From positions 4,497-68,496 of the forward strand of contig VZRG01003027.1 in assembly GCA_013397435.1 (NCBI GenBank): a stretch of DNA of 64,000 nucleotides. The letters run 5' to 3'. Origin of the DNA: Erythrocercus mccallii. Its lineage: Eukaryota > Chordata > Aves > Passeriformes > Dicruridae. Below are positions 50,246-62,137 of the stretch, in pieces. The notes below the pieces were generated by a model. The model saw only the letters and a list, made by a program, of their open reading frames with translations, was not told where the DNA came from and ran no database searches. A program made the translations under genes and the position numbers. Position 1 is the first letter of the stretch. The number at the start of each line of letters is the position of its first letter.

Positions 50246-50876
50246 TGTCCTGAGGCAATTTTGTGATGTCTGTATCCCCAGCTGTCTGTTCTGTTTATGC
50301 TCGATATTGAGTTCTACATGTTTAAGACTGCTTCTGAGAGCAAAGTAGGGCAAAGAAGAAGCGTGCAGTTTGTTTTCAGAAACTGCACTCACTCCTCTGC
50401 ATTCTGCTCCTGGACTGTGTTGTCTACGGACAGACAGCAGGACAGAGCTCTCCTTTACTTTTAGTTAGTTTTTAGCTAACTGAGGCAGAGAAGTTCCCTG
50501 GACTGTTTTTCTTTTTCTTGGGACTGTTTAAACCTGCTCTGAACTGAAAACCCAGAAAACACCTGGAGCTCATGCCTACGGCCCACTGGGGCCCAGGACA
50601 GCATTTTCCAGCGCTGGAGGGACTGATGAGAGACTGAGTGAGCCAAGCTGCACCCATGGCAAGGACTTGCTCAGTTTGGCAGTTCTCTTCAGAATGGTGA
50701 AAGGTTTTATTGTTTCATGCTATTCATTCTTTATGCTTGTGGGCACTTCGTTTGTTAAATAAATAGGTTTTTTCCCACTTTTCTCCAAAGAAACTCTTTC
50801 CTGGGCCTGTCAAGGAAGCAGTCATTTGGGTTTGTTTCCCAGAGGAACCCTATTCAAGGGTTTTCTCCCCAGGACA
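50246..50876 (+). mobile_element. ERV solo LTR with 5-bp target duplication
   Basis: This 631-bp element starts TGTCCTGAGG and ends CCCCAGGACA (TG...CA), flanked by perfect TAACC duplications at 50241-50245 and 50877-50881. Removing the element and one TAACC restores continuous CR1 sequence across the site, which is strong independent proof of the boundaries. The polyadenylation signal AATAAA is at 50758-50763, so the orientation is plus. It is homologous along its length to 61094-61722. A 5-bp duplication fits ERVL-like (class III) integration, but other classes can also give it. No internal region is present. Confidence 0.93.
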
Positions 50877-50881
50877 TAACC

Positions 50882-51120
50882 AGATCTCTTAGATCCCCCT
50901 ACATTCCAGACTAACATTCCTAACTAACTCATGAGATTCCTCTAAATAGGTTATTTAGGAAACCAAAGTTAACTTTCCTTAAGTCCAGGGAAGACTCATA
51001 TTTTTTTATTATGATATTTAAGATTCTAAATATCACCATCTCATGGTCACTTGTGGCCAAGTCTGCCCCCAGTCTTCACATTCCCAACCAGTCCTCCTTT
51101 ACCTGATGGCATTCCATGAG
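50882..51120 (-). mobile_element. CR1 LINE, part 2, beyond the inserted LTR
   Basis: This continues the minus-strand CR1 split at 50245. About 51025-51110 (CACCATCTCATGGTCACTTG, then CCCAACCAGTCCTCC) matches the junction between RT and endonuclease in a reversed CR1. The portion at 50882-51020 is more diverged. Confidence 0.8.
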
Positions 51121-51148
51121 GACATGCTAAGATCTTTTAGAAATGCAT

Positions 51149-51412
51149 GGAGTGACAGTATAAGTGGGAAAGGTTTTAAAGTAAAAACAGGTTTAGATTA
51201 GATATTAGGAGGAAATTCATTACTGTGGTGGTGGTGAGGCACTGAAATTTGTTACCCAGAGAAGTTGTGGATGCCTGAAAGTGTTCAAAGCCAGGTTGAA
51301 TGGGGCTTTGAGTAACCTGTTCTGGTGGAATGTGTTGATGCCCATGGCAGGACAGTTGAAACTAGATGATCTTCAGAGACTCTTCCAATCTTAAGTATTC
51401 CATGTTTCTGCA
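51149..51412 (+). mobile_element. CR1 LINE 3' end, plus strand
   Basis: A short plus-strand CR1 tail: TTTAGATTAGATATTAGGAG at about 51191-51210, GAGAAGTTGTGGATGCC at about 51258-51275, TTCAAAGCCAGGTTGAATGG at about 51284-51303, and a degenerate terminus ATTCCATGTTTCTGCATG. It directly abuts the minus-strand CR1 copy, giving a tail-out arrangement of two insertions. Confidence 0.9.
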
Positions 51413-54400
51413 TGCTTTAATCAAAACTACTTCACAAACAAGCACTGTCTCTCATCTTTCAATTCCATTACCTCAGTATACCAGAGTGAGAAGAAAAAAG
51501 GCAAAAGTACAAAGTATAAAACTTATGTGAGTTTTTAGTACTGAACTCTTGTAATGTTCTTGCAGAATTCCTGTTTCACAATTTCATCTTCTCTGTGTGA
51601 AGCTCAGTCTTTTCCCTAAATATAATTCTATGCACTAAAAGCTCCCAGACTTTTACAGACTTAGGATGAGACAACAAATAGTTTCAAAGAAATGTGTTCT
51701 TCCATATTTGTATACTGAAATAAATTTATCTTTCACTTAATAGCAGAGCAAATTAGTCATAATCTCAGATCCTGGTGCACATTATGTTGAGACATACACT
51801 AATATGCTTTCTGATAAAGCAAATGCTTACTCTGTCAGAATACAAATCATATTTTGCCTCTAGTAGAGTCAAGAGAGAGAACTGAATCTGTGGTAGAGCT
51901 ACTTGCTTGAGGAAATTTGGAAATTTTTTGCATGTTTCATTAAGCATGTGGAGAGACCTCAGCACTCAAGGCTGGAAAATTGAAATGCAAGTGGGATGTG
52001 ACATAAAGCAAGACAGGAGAAGCAAGTATTATCATGGACATATGATAGTGTAACACAGATTCAGCCATGTATGAAAATTACAAATTTATGCTACTTATAA
52101 GCATGCCGTTATCCTAGTTTCATGACTTTATAAATTTTTTTAATGTGGTTGGATCTTCTCTAATAGGACTTTCAGCCTGTGCACCAGCACAGTGGTGTGA
52201 TCAGTGACATAGAGGACTCATGTTTCACTGAATGTGATAAGCAGTTTGCTTTGATTTTAACTGGTAAGTCTGTTAGTGGACACTTCTGGTCCATCATCTG
52301 TCATCTGAAAGCAGAGAATAACATATATTTACTTTTCTCAACTTTTGATCAGATATTGGAACAGGTAGACGTATTAACCAATCACAAGGTGAATAATACC
52401 CTCAGATTTTATTACGAGAGTAGGAGAGAAGGCTGTGAAAATTTCCTTACTAGGTGTTTTTTAAGTATTTATTAAATATTTTAATATATAATCTTCAAAT
52501 TCTAGACCTAGTCTATCAAATATTTTCTGTTCTCAAAATGCTGATTTATTAATTTCTACTGTTCTACTATTACAGATACTATAATTTCACCTATTAAAAA
52601 TATTATCATTACAAATAGCCTAAATATTTTCATCATTGTATTTGCTTTGAAAAATTAACCAACCATAAATAAGGATTGTGAAAAAAATTATCAAGATTTT
52701 TGGTAATGAGATCCCACTCCTGATTTACAGTGGCAGATGATGTATAAAATATGAATGAAGTTAATACCGAACTATAATGCCGCTATAGCTGCCAGATAGC
52801 ACATCTGTTATACTGGGAATTTGTGTCTGTCTCCAGTTTTCCAAAGAAAATGAAAAAAATCTTACAGAACACTGCTGAATGTGAACAAGAATAACAAAGG
52901 TATCTATTTTTAACAGTAAAAACAGAAAAGTCATGAAGCTGTTTTATGCTAAATCCAGTTTCTTAGAGAGAGAGTAGTAATGAATACTTTAGGTTCAGCT
53001 TTACACTAACATATAATTAAATATCTCCTCTTAATATGGAGAAGATAAAATAGTGAATTCTAGCATTTCAAAAATCAGTGGCAATTTGCTCTCCCTACAT
53101 TCAGAACATACAAAGTCTCACAGGGTGTCCTGACCAAAACAAAGGATAACATCTATTTCATTCAACTTCCAACTTCCAGAAAAGAACAAAGACAACATTT
53201 TGGAGAACTGCTGGTTGCATATAAAATTTCCAGGTATGAGACTGCACAGCAGTGTGTGGCAGGCTGTGAAATGTCCTGTACTTAACTCGCCCTCTTTGTA
53301 TACAGTTTTTTTGTATACCTACTCTAACCTCACCTGGAGCAATTTAAACCTATTGCATTTTGTTACACACTCTGTGATCATGAGGGACAAATGATTTTTC
53401 TTGGCCTGGGGGCAGCCCAGCTTCTGAGCTGAGGGCACTAATCACACTTTCCCTCAGTTTTCACTGGTATGAGATGAGACAGTGGAGGTTATTTCAGCCT
53501 CTTGCCATAAACCTTGTTTTCATAGTATCTAGACATCCTTGTTCTCTTATGTCATATCTCCATCTGTCCATGCCTCTCAAACAATCAGATATGACAAGGC
53601 TAGGAATGAAAACCTTTTATGTGAAAACATCTACTCACTTTAATAAAACTAGTTATGTCATCTGTTCTGGTGATGCAGTTCCACTGCATGAGAATGTTTT
53701 GATACTTTAGAAACTATGTTTCTCATCACTGTCAAATACAACACTCCCTTTTTTCAATCTGGATGGAAAGGTGTTCAGAGTAAAGGTGTAGTTGAGAGCT
53801 ACAGGAGAAAATCAGGCACTTTAAAAAATCCATGTAAAGTATTATTTTCTTCTGAAAAATATATTTGATTACATAGTCCATAATTAATTAGTACTCATTA
53901 GAAAAACTGAAATTAAAATGGTGAATAATACATTTTTTTGTAGCATATGTGTTTCTTTCTCATCTATAAACATTCATTTAAACTATTCTGAAAATTACTA
54001 TGGATTACTAGTGCAGGACAGATATCAGATGATGGAAAACTCCAACACAAATTGGCACCAAAACAGATTGCACCATTGACCAAAGTTTAATGGTAATCTT
54101 GTACAGGTGATCAAGAAAACAATGAACATTAAGGATAAAATCTTGGATTCAAAGAATTGAGTATTTTTGCACTTTCAGACAAAACGAAAACATACTTTCT
54201 GTTCTTACAAATCTAAAATTCAAGATTCTAAATGGTGAATTAAAGCTTACAATAAATTATTTTTATTCATGCATCTCTGATCTTGTCTTTGGCTTTTATT
54301 TGGTGAAAATTATATGCATGTTAAATACCTGTATGAAATTACAGCATGTGAAACAATTGTCAGTGCATGAGCTAATTTCTTTCTCTTTGAAGACATTGCT

Positions 54401-57138
54401 GAGTAAATCACTACTCAGAAATGAGAAACAAACAAGTTAATTCAGTATCTTGTGCTATGACTAGGAAGGTTATTTAATTAAAAATCTCCCTGAACGTCAG
54501 ATTTTTACAAGAGGTCAAGAAGATAATGTATAATGCTTTTTACAGTAGAATAAATTCTAATTTTTTAAAGAAATTGAATTTTCCAAATTTCATGACTAAG
54601 CTGTCATGCATGGCTGAATGCACTAATATATCTTCCACTGTATTATCTGTGTAATCTCTAATTAACATGTTTTATGAAGACATGAATCTAGTCTGGTAAC
54701 TGATGAGGAAAAGCAGTCATTGCTTGAGATTAAACAAACAAACAACAAACAAATCCCCTAATGAAGACAACAACTAGATTCAGTGCTTTAAAATGTTTTC
54801 TTAAACATCAAAAGTATGTGGGTTTTCCACTGTTTGTTGGTTTTCTTCTCTTTATGTAATGGTTTCAGGCTTGAGGGGATGGAGTCTTTATGTCTGTTAG
54901 AACACCTAGTCACTGTAGAGATGAACGCTGTTAATTCATGAACTAGTTTTTGAATAACCCAGTTAAAAACATGTATTTTAATATAAAGAGCAAACTTAAT
55001 ATGGCAATCCCTTGGCAAATTGTGCCCTTCTTACAAAGGGGAAATGTACTAATGTAATCCAGATGTGATGAACTCTGCCAGTGTTACTTAAATCATGTTA
55101 TTCAAATAAAATGTTGATTCATGGCTACAGTTAAATCAATCTGACATTATTTTAAAGTAATTTTGCTATGATAACTGAGGTTAAAATGACCATATTATTT
55201 ATTTACCCTATAGGAAAATTCCTTTTATGGTCACCATATTTGCTCTAAATACAAGAAACAACTGCAATTCCTTTAAAGCTGCATCAACTTCCAGTATTTA
55301 TTACAGACCGCAAATAAACTCATTTCTAATTTAAGACTGTGTTTTCTGCAAATATCTCTACCTCATAGTAGCTGACCAAGTAATATTGTGTATATGAGAA
55401 ATTTCGAGAGTCAGAATCTGGCAAACCAATGGCCACATTTGTATTCTTATTTCTTATTCTGCTCTGTAGACTCCTTTTTGAATGCCAACATCAAAACTTT
55501 GATGATTATATTAGTTTTCAAGCACCCAACATTTTTGACACCTTCTTTTGTGGTTGGATGTTATTTGAAATTGTCTTAGCAATATCATTTTGACACATGC
55601 GCAATGTAGGATAGCATGATCTTCAGTGCTCTTTGTACATTTAATCTCTGGGTAGAAAAAATATTATCATCAGTAGAGTTTTTACACACATTGTTGTTTT
55701 GATGAAGTTTTCATCAAAATCTTGGTTAGGGCATATGTTCCAGATGGCTTTCTTATGCATCCTCTGTTTCTCATCACTCCTGAAACTAATTTTTTCCCAT
55801 TTTCATCATTGCTAGTTGATTTTCTTGCAAGAGTAGGACCACTACCCCGAGTCATGGCATAGGTACATTTTAGAGAACTGTACTCTGTTGACAAGAGCTA
55901 TTTCCTTGAATTATTAATTGTGTGTAGTAGTTCTTCTCACTATTAGCTTGGCCTGATGCTTGAGAAACAGTAATTCTCTTTCATTCCAAGAGGAATTTAC
56001 AATACTGTGCTAACTAATACTTAGCAATATCCCGTGAGATATGCATTGTAAATACATATGTTTATGAAAGTGAACACTAGAACTGCAACAGACTAAAAGC
56101 ACTGACACGTTCAAGATAGTAAAAGCAATAACCAGATGCAAACGCTGGTCTCACCAGAAGGTAGGTATTGAGAGAAATTTGAACCACTCCCTAAACTGAA
56201 AGTAACTCTTTATACTTTTATACCTAATTTCATTGAGGAAAAATGTTAATACAACAGAAAAAATATTCTTACATCTTTGTCCTTGTCCTTAAGTTTTCTA
56301 CTTCACCTTGCAGGAAAAGAGAAGGGGCAGAAATACTGTGCTTGTTGCTGAGTATTTGAAAAATTGACAAATGAAAAATAAGAAAGCCCACTTACCAGCT
56401 TTGAGATATGACTATAGTATATCACTCTTTAATTTGACACATGACCTGACCATTGCCATGGGAACTGGCAGGCAGCAAAGTGACACATGATAGAAAGCTG
56501 CTACGGAGTGGTAAAGGCTAACAGCATTAAATGAATGAAGGGGTTAAAAGGTTAGGAAAGTTCTGGTCGTTCCTCTGTGTAGTGTGACTAGGAAAATGTA
56601 TTTCAGACTTAAACAAGCTGTGCTAGAAACAGCAGAGACTAAGGTATGACAAATAATATTCATACCTCTCCACCGTCAAATCTTCCCTGTTTTCCTTTGC
56701 ACATTCGCTTAGCGTTTAGCAGCAGAATGGAGTCTTAGGAATAAATGTGAAATGCTTTTACAATGCGATAGAAAAAGTAGAGTAAAATCAATAGTGGTGT
56801 GAGGAATGATTTGAGAAGCTTGTGTTTTCACAGTGGTAATCAAAAAGTAATTTTATATCCAATATTTTGTATTGATTGTTTGTGAAACTGTAATGCATTA
56901 TATTACACCTTGTTGTATGGTTATAAATATGTGTACCATCTCGTTGGGTTTTTCTTTTCTTATTGAGCTTCCTTTTCTCCAAGACAAACTTTTTTTGTGT
57001 CCATAATAGGTAGAAGCCAAGTACCAGGCTATGAATATTATTTGAGCTAACATTAGCACTTTGCTAACACCTTTTGACTTTGTTTGGAAGAAAACAAAAG
57101 ACATGAAGCATAACAGAGCCCTTCAACCAGCACTGTTT
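51413..57138. other. AT-rich non-coding DNA
   Basis: No gene recognised. Contains (CAAA)n at about 54734-54752. The 98-codon frame at 52179-52475 and the polar 70-codon minus frame at 55682-55894 have no recognised homology. Confidence 0.5.
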
Positions 57139-57162
57139 ACAGGTGATTCACCCACCACCTGT
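57139..57162. promoter_or_regulatory. Inverted pair of CAGGTG E-boxes
   Basis: ACAGGTG (57139-57145) and CACCTGT (57156-57162) are perfect inverted copies. CAGGTG/CACCTG is the E-box word bound by ZEB, SNAI and several bHLH factors, and paired sites are typical for ZEB. Activity is inference. Confidence 0.3.
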
Positions 57163-57723
57163 CAAGTATTTTCTTCTTTCAGCTTCTTGTCAATCTCCAA
57201 AAAAATTATTTCACACTAAATTGTATTTGCTTCTATGCAAAAGCAAAATAACTCACTTTGAAACTATATCAGAAACATTCAGGGCATAAATAAATTCTGT
57301 TAAATATATAAAATGCATTGTAAGACAATGAAAACAATAAAACAACCAAACACCCCCAAGGCCTCTTTTTATCAATCCTTTATTTCTAAGTCAGTTCCTG
57401 AGTCTCATGAGCCCAAAAGATATCTGAGACTCTTTGAGGTTAAGTGACTGGGCATTGACTGCTTTAAGACATCATACAAGACTATAAAGTTCCAGGCAGA
57501 ACTCCCATTTTTAACTTTTTAAAAAATTTATTGTAAGTAAATTGTAATATCATAAATTGATTTTCTATTTTTCTTTAACATATATTTTGACTGAAACTTC
57601 CTAAAATTTGAATGTGGTTTATTAGCATATAGGTAGCTTATAATACTGAGCCATCACAGTCTTCACACACTCCACAAACTAAATGTGAAAAAATATGGAT
57701 TATATTTGTTATAAATGAAAAAT

Positions 57724-58347
57724 TGCCAATCTGATTTTAATAGAAAAATCAAAAGGTTTTATTTACAATTATTAACAAATTTCAGAAAAATTTGGAAAAT
57801 AGAAAAAATGAGCCAACGAATCCCTATCTTAAGGAGCCGGCCTGGGGATCGGCTCCTGGTGTCACAGGGTCTGCGTCAAAACGACACTGTCTCTGCGTCC
57901 ATGAAGATATGTGTTCTGTGAGGTGGTCTTATACTGTTTTTCATAGCCTGGGGCTAAGGTGTACAATGGAGAGAATAGGTTTTCCTGATGCAGATGAAGT
58001 CATCTATAGCTGTACAATGTGGCTGAGAGCTGGCCTGGGAGTCAGCTGGTTTCAGGTAGAGTCTGCTTTTTGTTTCATGATTGCTGTGCTCGGAGGTGTA
58101 CAATGACTTTAATGGCTGAGTCCTTATAGCCGATAGCCCAGTTGTTATAGGAGCGTCTGTTCTTTGTCTCTTCTCCAGCCGCTTGTCAGCACTTATGCTC
58201 CTGGAGGTTGTGGCAACCTGTCCTGCAGGTTTAGCGTGATTGTTCCTTATCAATGCTGTGTGCCGCACCCAAGCCATCCGCTGCTGCTGCTGAGCCTCCC
58301 TGGAATAAACTTAACTTCTACAAAGCTACATTTCCTACAATCTAACA
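57724..58347 (-). mobile_element. CpG-rich ERV solo LTR, minus strand
   Basis: Read on the minus strand this 624-bp block begins TGTTAGATTGTAGGAAATG and ends CAGATTGGCA (TG...CA). It has AATAAA about 35 bp before its end (plus-strand TTTATT at 57758-57763) and a TATAAGA-like box near 57926-57932. The direct repeat AAAT flanks it (57720-57723 and 58348-58351), or AAAAT if one terminal A is shared; in AT-rich DNA this is weak support. About a dozen CpGs remain in a CpG-poor neighbourhood, suggesting a young insertion. Open frames at 57792-58106 (plus) and 57954-58277 (minus) lie inside it and are not genes. Confidence 0.75.
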
Positions 58348-58979
58348 AAATATTACTATAAAATAACATAACACGAATTACATCATAAGTCACCTATATA
58401 ATATTTAAAGGCATTTTTGTACAGTGGTTACTGAAATAAATATCCTCCATTAAGAAAACAAATAAATCTTACCTCACCAGCTTTTAACTGAATATTTTTT
58501 ACTGAAAACTCTAGCGAGTTACAAAATTGAACTTTTAGCCATATTACTGGGCTGTTTTGCAAGGTAGACATTTTAAATTTAGACTAAAGAATCACGTAGC
58601 CTGCTGGCTGCTTAATTCTGCCTATTAAAGGTGGAGAAGGGTTTACAGATAAGGCCTCAGTGGTAATTTTCACAGAGAGTTTGAAAGAATATTGAAATGC
58701 TCTGTCCATAACTAGCAGAACTTTGGAGCGGCTCTTTTGTGAAAAATTCAATTTTTCCCTCATCAATGCAAGTTGATTTTTTTTTTCTCATCAGGCAACA
58801 GATTCTAAAGTGTTCCATTTGGGAGTATATAAACAAATTTACTTTTCTCCAAGTAAGGTGTTTTTTTCTATTACACTTTTATGTGTTACTGGAAGTGTGG
58901 TTTGTATACAGAATCTTTAATTTCCCTTAGGCAAAATTCATTTCCCCTTATACCTGACGTGCATCTGCCAGCAGAAAAC
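58348..58979. other. AT-rich non-coding DNA
   Basis: No gene recognised. About 58470-58760 has mixed composition without repeat signatures and might be constrained sequence. Confidence 0.45.
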
Positions 58980-59165
58980 ATAGTCCTGGAAATCTTATGT
59001 TGTGTCCCCGGCTAATTTTCTCTACTTGAATGTCTTCCCAGAGAGATCTGGTCAGAAAGGACAGCATGAATCTGAACTGGTGAATCTGTTGCACCAAAAA
59101 GCTCATTAAGCCTATTGGCAGTTTAGCAGACATTTTATAAGACAATATATAATTGAAGATTGTTA
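58980..59165. promoter_or_regulatory. Candidate conserved non-coding element
   Basis: A balanced-composition stretch free of simple repeats, with homeodomain-like words (CGGCTAATTTTC at about 59008-59019, CTCATTAAGCCTATTGGC at about 59101-59118) beside ordinary AT-rich DNA. No coding frame is convincing. Conservation must be tested. Confidence 0.25.
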
Positions 59166-61088
59166 ATTTTTTTTTCAGAAAACTAAAACAAATTTTAATT
59201 TATTTTTGGACACAAAAATCAAAACAATTTTGTATGATTCGACTGACCGAATTATGTAAGGAAAGAAGGTTTCATTGTTATAACTTCATATTTTGAGATT
59301 TGTAATAGATATTTTAAGATTTGTGTCACTTATTTAGAAAAAAAAAATTGTGCATTTCAGCACAGTTCATGTTGATATGTACATATTCAACCCATTTTAT
59401 TTATTATTACTTATTAATTTTGACTACAATATGCAAAGTAGAAGAGAATTCTTTCCACCACTTTTTATTATATTTTTTGCTGGTCTAGGAAAAGAAAACT
59501 TAAAAAAAATGAAACAAATCCCCCATATTTTTTCATTAACTGTGTCACTGTCAGTCTCAGCACTTCCATGGTATTTAGTTAGTACCAGCACAATTTTATT
59601 TATAATTAAGTTAACCATAGATCTTGTCTCTGGTTTATACCTCATATATGTAATGTTGTACTTTAAAAAACTATCTATAAATAATACTTATAAATAAATA
59701 TTTGTGATCCACTCATATTTCATCTGTACTATTTCAAGTCTCTTGTGAAAAAAGCAGCAATTTTTAAATTCAAAGTACACAGCTGGAGAGTAGATACCTC
59801 AGGTGCTACTGTCTTTCCCATTCAGACATTATTTCATTATTAGTCAAGTGATTCTTTTTTTATTGTATGCAACAAGTTCAGGATATAAAGACATTTCAAA
59901 TTATTCTTGCATATGTTTTAGAATATTTGGCTTAATATGGATATGGTTTATGTTGATGAAAATTACTGCCATAAAATCTCATTCTCTGTTGGAGAAATAT
60001 GCAATAATTATTCAAATTTCATATAAGATTTTAGTAACAACTGTTCCATTATAAAATAATACAGATCAGAATAGAAGTATGACTTCCTGCAGTACTGATA
60101 AAGCAGTTTCTGTAATACAGTGGAAATAATTTGAGAATAAATTTTTGAAACGTTAAACTTGAGTGAACAAATACATGCATTCAGTCCTGCAGAATGAGCT
60201 GCATCTCTATCTCATTTACAGACAAAAGTGTATGGTATATAATACATATATTTCAAATGTTTTAAGATCAGACTGTACTGTTTTAAGTGTTGTGTTTGAA
60301 TCCATGCCTAACATAGGTCGTATAACCACCTCACACTTTGTGCATCATGACAATCTTTTAGAATAGTACAAACATTTTTTTGAAAGGCATTACAGTTTGA
60401 TACACTTTGGTGTGTTAAAACTTCATCCACCATGACTCTTCCATGGCTATGAATGGTTAATTTCCAAGTCTCTTTTTAAGCCACTCACCACATTTTATAA
60501 CTTATCACACTCTATTATAAAAACTATCTTATAAACTACCTCTGATATACATGGAAAAAATGAAAATGCTAATTTTGCTTACTTTTCAAAATCACAAAAT
60601 TATGCGTAAGCATATGTAAAAATTATCTTTTTCATACCCAGGGAAAAATACCCAGAACCACTTCAAAACAAAGCCCCTCAATTGGCACAAATGTCTACTG
60701 AAAGCTAAACAATAAAATGTAAATTCTGAGAAACCTACTTGAAAAATGCAAGTTCTGTCATTTCTCAACGCTTTGATAGCTTTATTTACTGTCAGTCTAA
60801 TCAGCCATGAGCAACACCTGAATAAATCTGGTGTCTTCCACACTAGTGATTTGCAGAGCAAGGTTCAAAACACAGAACTATCCGTGCAGGAATATCAGCA
60901 TCTGTCCCTAAACTTTGCTTCTGCACAGCAGATGAAGCTACCACACATATGCCTAAGTTTTAATTTTGTAGAATCAGTGTTTAATGATAGGTAACTGTAT
61001 TTTCTCTTGAAAGTTATGTAGCCTCATGGTAATCTAATTCTATCAAATATAAACAGTTTGCTCCAACATAGATATCTTGAATTTTTTT
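59166..61088. other. AT-rich non-coding DNA, nothing recognised
   Basis: The 115-codon frame at 59350-59697 is hydrophobic AT-rich translation with no recognisable domain and no neighbouring gene signals. Judged to be chance. Confidence 0.5.
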
Positions 61089-61093
61089 CTGAG

Positions 61094-61722
61094 TGTTGTA
61101 GGGTGACTTTATGATGCCTGTATCCCCAATCGTCTGTTCTGTTAGTGCTGTATGCTGAGTCCTGTACCTTTAAGACTGATTCTGAGCGTGAACCAGGGAA
61201 AGAAGAAGCGCGGAGTTTGTTTTGAGAGAACTGCCTGACTCCCCCGTATCTCTCTGCTGACGGTGTGTTCCTGGCGACAGGGACGGCGGCGGAGGTTCTG
61301 TGCTCTTAGTTTAGCTAGCTGAGGCAGAGAAGAAACCCTGGACTGTTTTTTCTTCCTTTTCTTGAGACTTTAAATCTGCTGCGGACTGAAAACCCAAAGG
61401 AGCATCGAGGGCTTGCACCTGCAGCCCCCTGGGCCTGAACCTCTGGTGGGACAGAGACTGAGCTACACCACGGCAAGGACTTTTCTCAGTTTGCCATCCC
61501 TCTTCAGAGCAGCAAGAGGTTTTATTGTCTCATTATTCTTTTATTGTTTCATATTATTCATTCTTTGTACTTGTAGATATCTTTGTTAAATAAATAGCTT
61601 TTTCCACTCTTCTCTAAGGAAGTTCCTTTTCCCAGAGTGACAGAGGGGAGGGGCCGATTGGGTTGGCTTTCCAGAGGAACCCCTTCGGAGGTCTCCTCCC
61701 AAATTTGCCCTAAACCAAGACA
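61094..61722 (+). mobile_element. ERV solo LTR, sister of the 50.2 kb copy
   Basis: This 629-bp element starts TGTTGTAGGGTGAC and ends AACCAAGACA (TG...CA), with perfect CTGAG duplications at 61089-61093 and 61723-61727. AATAAA lies at 61589-61594 in plus orientation. It aligns along its length with 50246-50876, sharing blocks such as CTGTATCCCCA, AGCTAACTGAGGCAGAGAAG-like sequence, GGACTGTTTTT and TTTGTTAAATAAATAG. It keeps about 15 CpGs against about six in the sister, indicating a younger age or less methylation decay. No internal retroviral sequence is present. Confidence 0.93.
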
Positions 61723-61757
61723 CTGAGAATGAAAATATCTGGGTGGTGTGGCCTTTT

Positions 61758-61815
61758 ATTTGTTTATTTGTTTTATTTATTTTATTGTATTTGCTTGTTT
61801 GTTTTACTTTACTTG
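61758..61815. repeat. (TTTA/TTTG)n low-complexity tract
   Basis: Imperfect TTTATTTG units immediately downstream of the LTR. Confidence 0.85.
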
Positions 61816-62053
61816 CTGGCTCAAAGGTTAAATGGTACTTAGGAACTCAAAACCATATATAGAACATATCAAGGTATAATGAAGAGAAACTGAAATTCAA
61901 TTGGCTTCTAAACTTTTTTTACACTGACAGTAGTGGTGTTTGCCCTCAGTGATTTCCCCTTGCAAACATATAATTCCTTGACAAGTCAAATTCTTCCATA
62001 AGCAGTGGAATGTCTGGAAGACTCCTCCAGAGGATAATTCAGAACTCCTAAAA
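61816..62053. other. Non-coding spacer
   Basis: No feature recognised. Confidence 0.6.
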
Positions 62054-62137
62054 CTATTAGTATTAGTATTAGTACTAGGATTAGTACTAGGATTAGTATT
62101 AGTACCATTATTATTACCATTACTATTATTATTGCTG
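62054..62137. repeat. Compound (TTAGTA)n / (TTA)n microsatellite
   Basis: TTAGTA units, two copies of a 12-bp AGTACTAGGATT variant, and TTA/TTACCA units. The minus-strand frames over it read Asn/Thr or Ile/Val/Leu repeats and are artefacts. Confidence 0.92.

Noticed and set aside
52179..52475. 98-codon plus-strand frame
   Set aside because: No recognised homology and no neighbouring gene features; its length is not unusual across 64 kb of six-frame translation.
55682..55894. Polar 70-codon minus-strand frame that looks less random than most
   Set aside because: Amino-acid mix is protein-like, but there is no recognised family, no splice signals and no supporting second exon.
62054..62137. 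Interstitial telomere-like repeat
   Set aside because: The unit is TTAGTA/TTA, not TTAGGG, and it drifts into plain TTA triplets, so it is an ordinary compound microsatellite.
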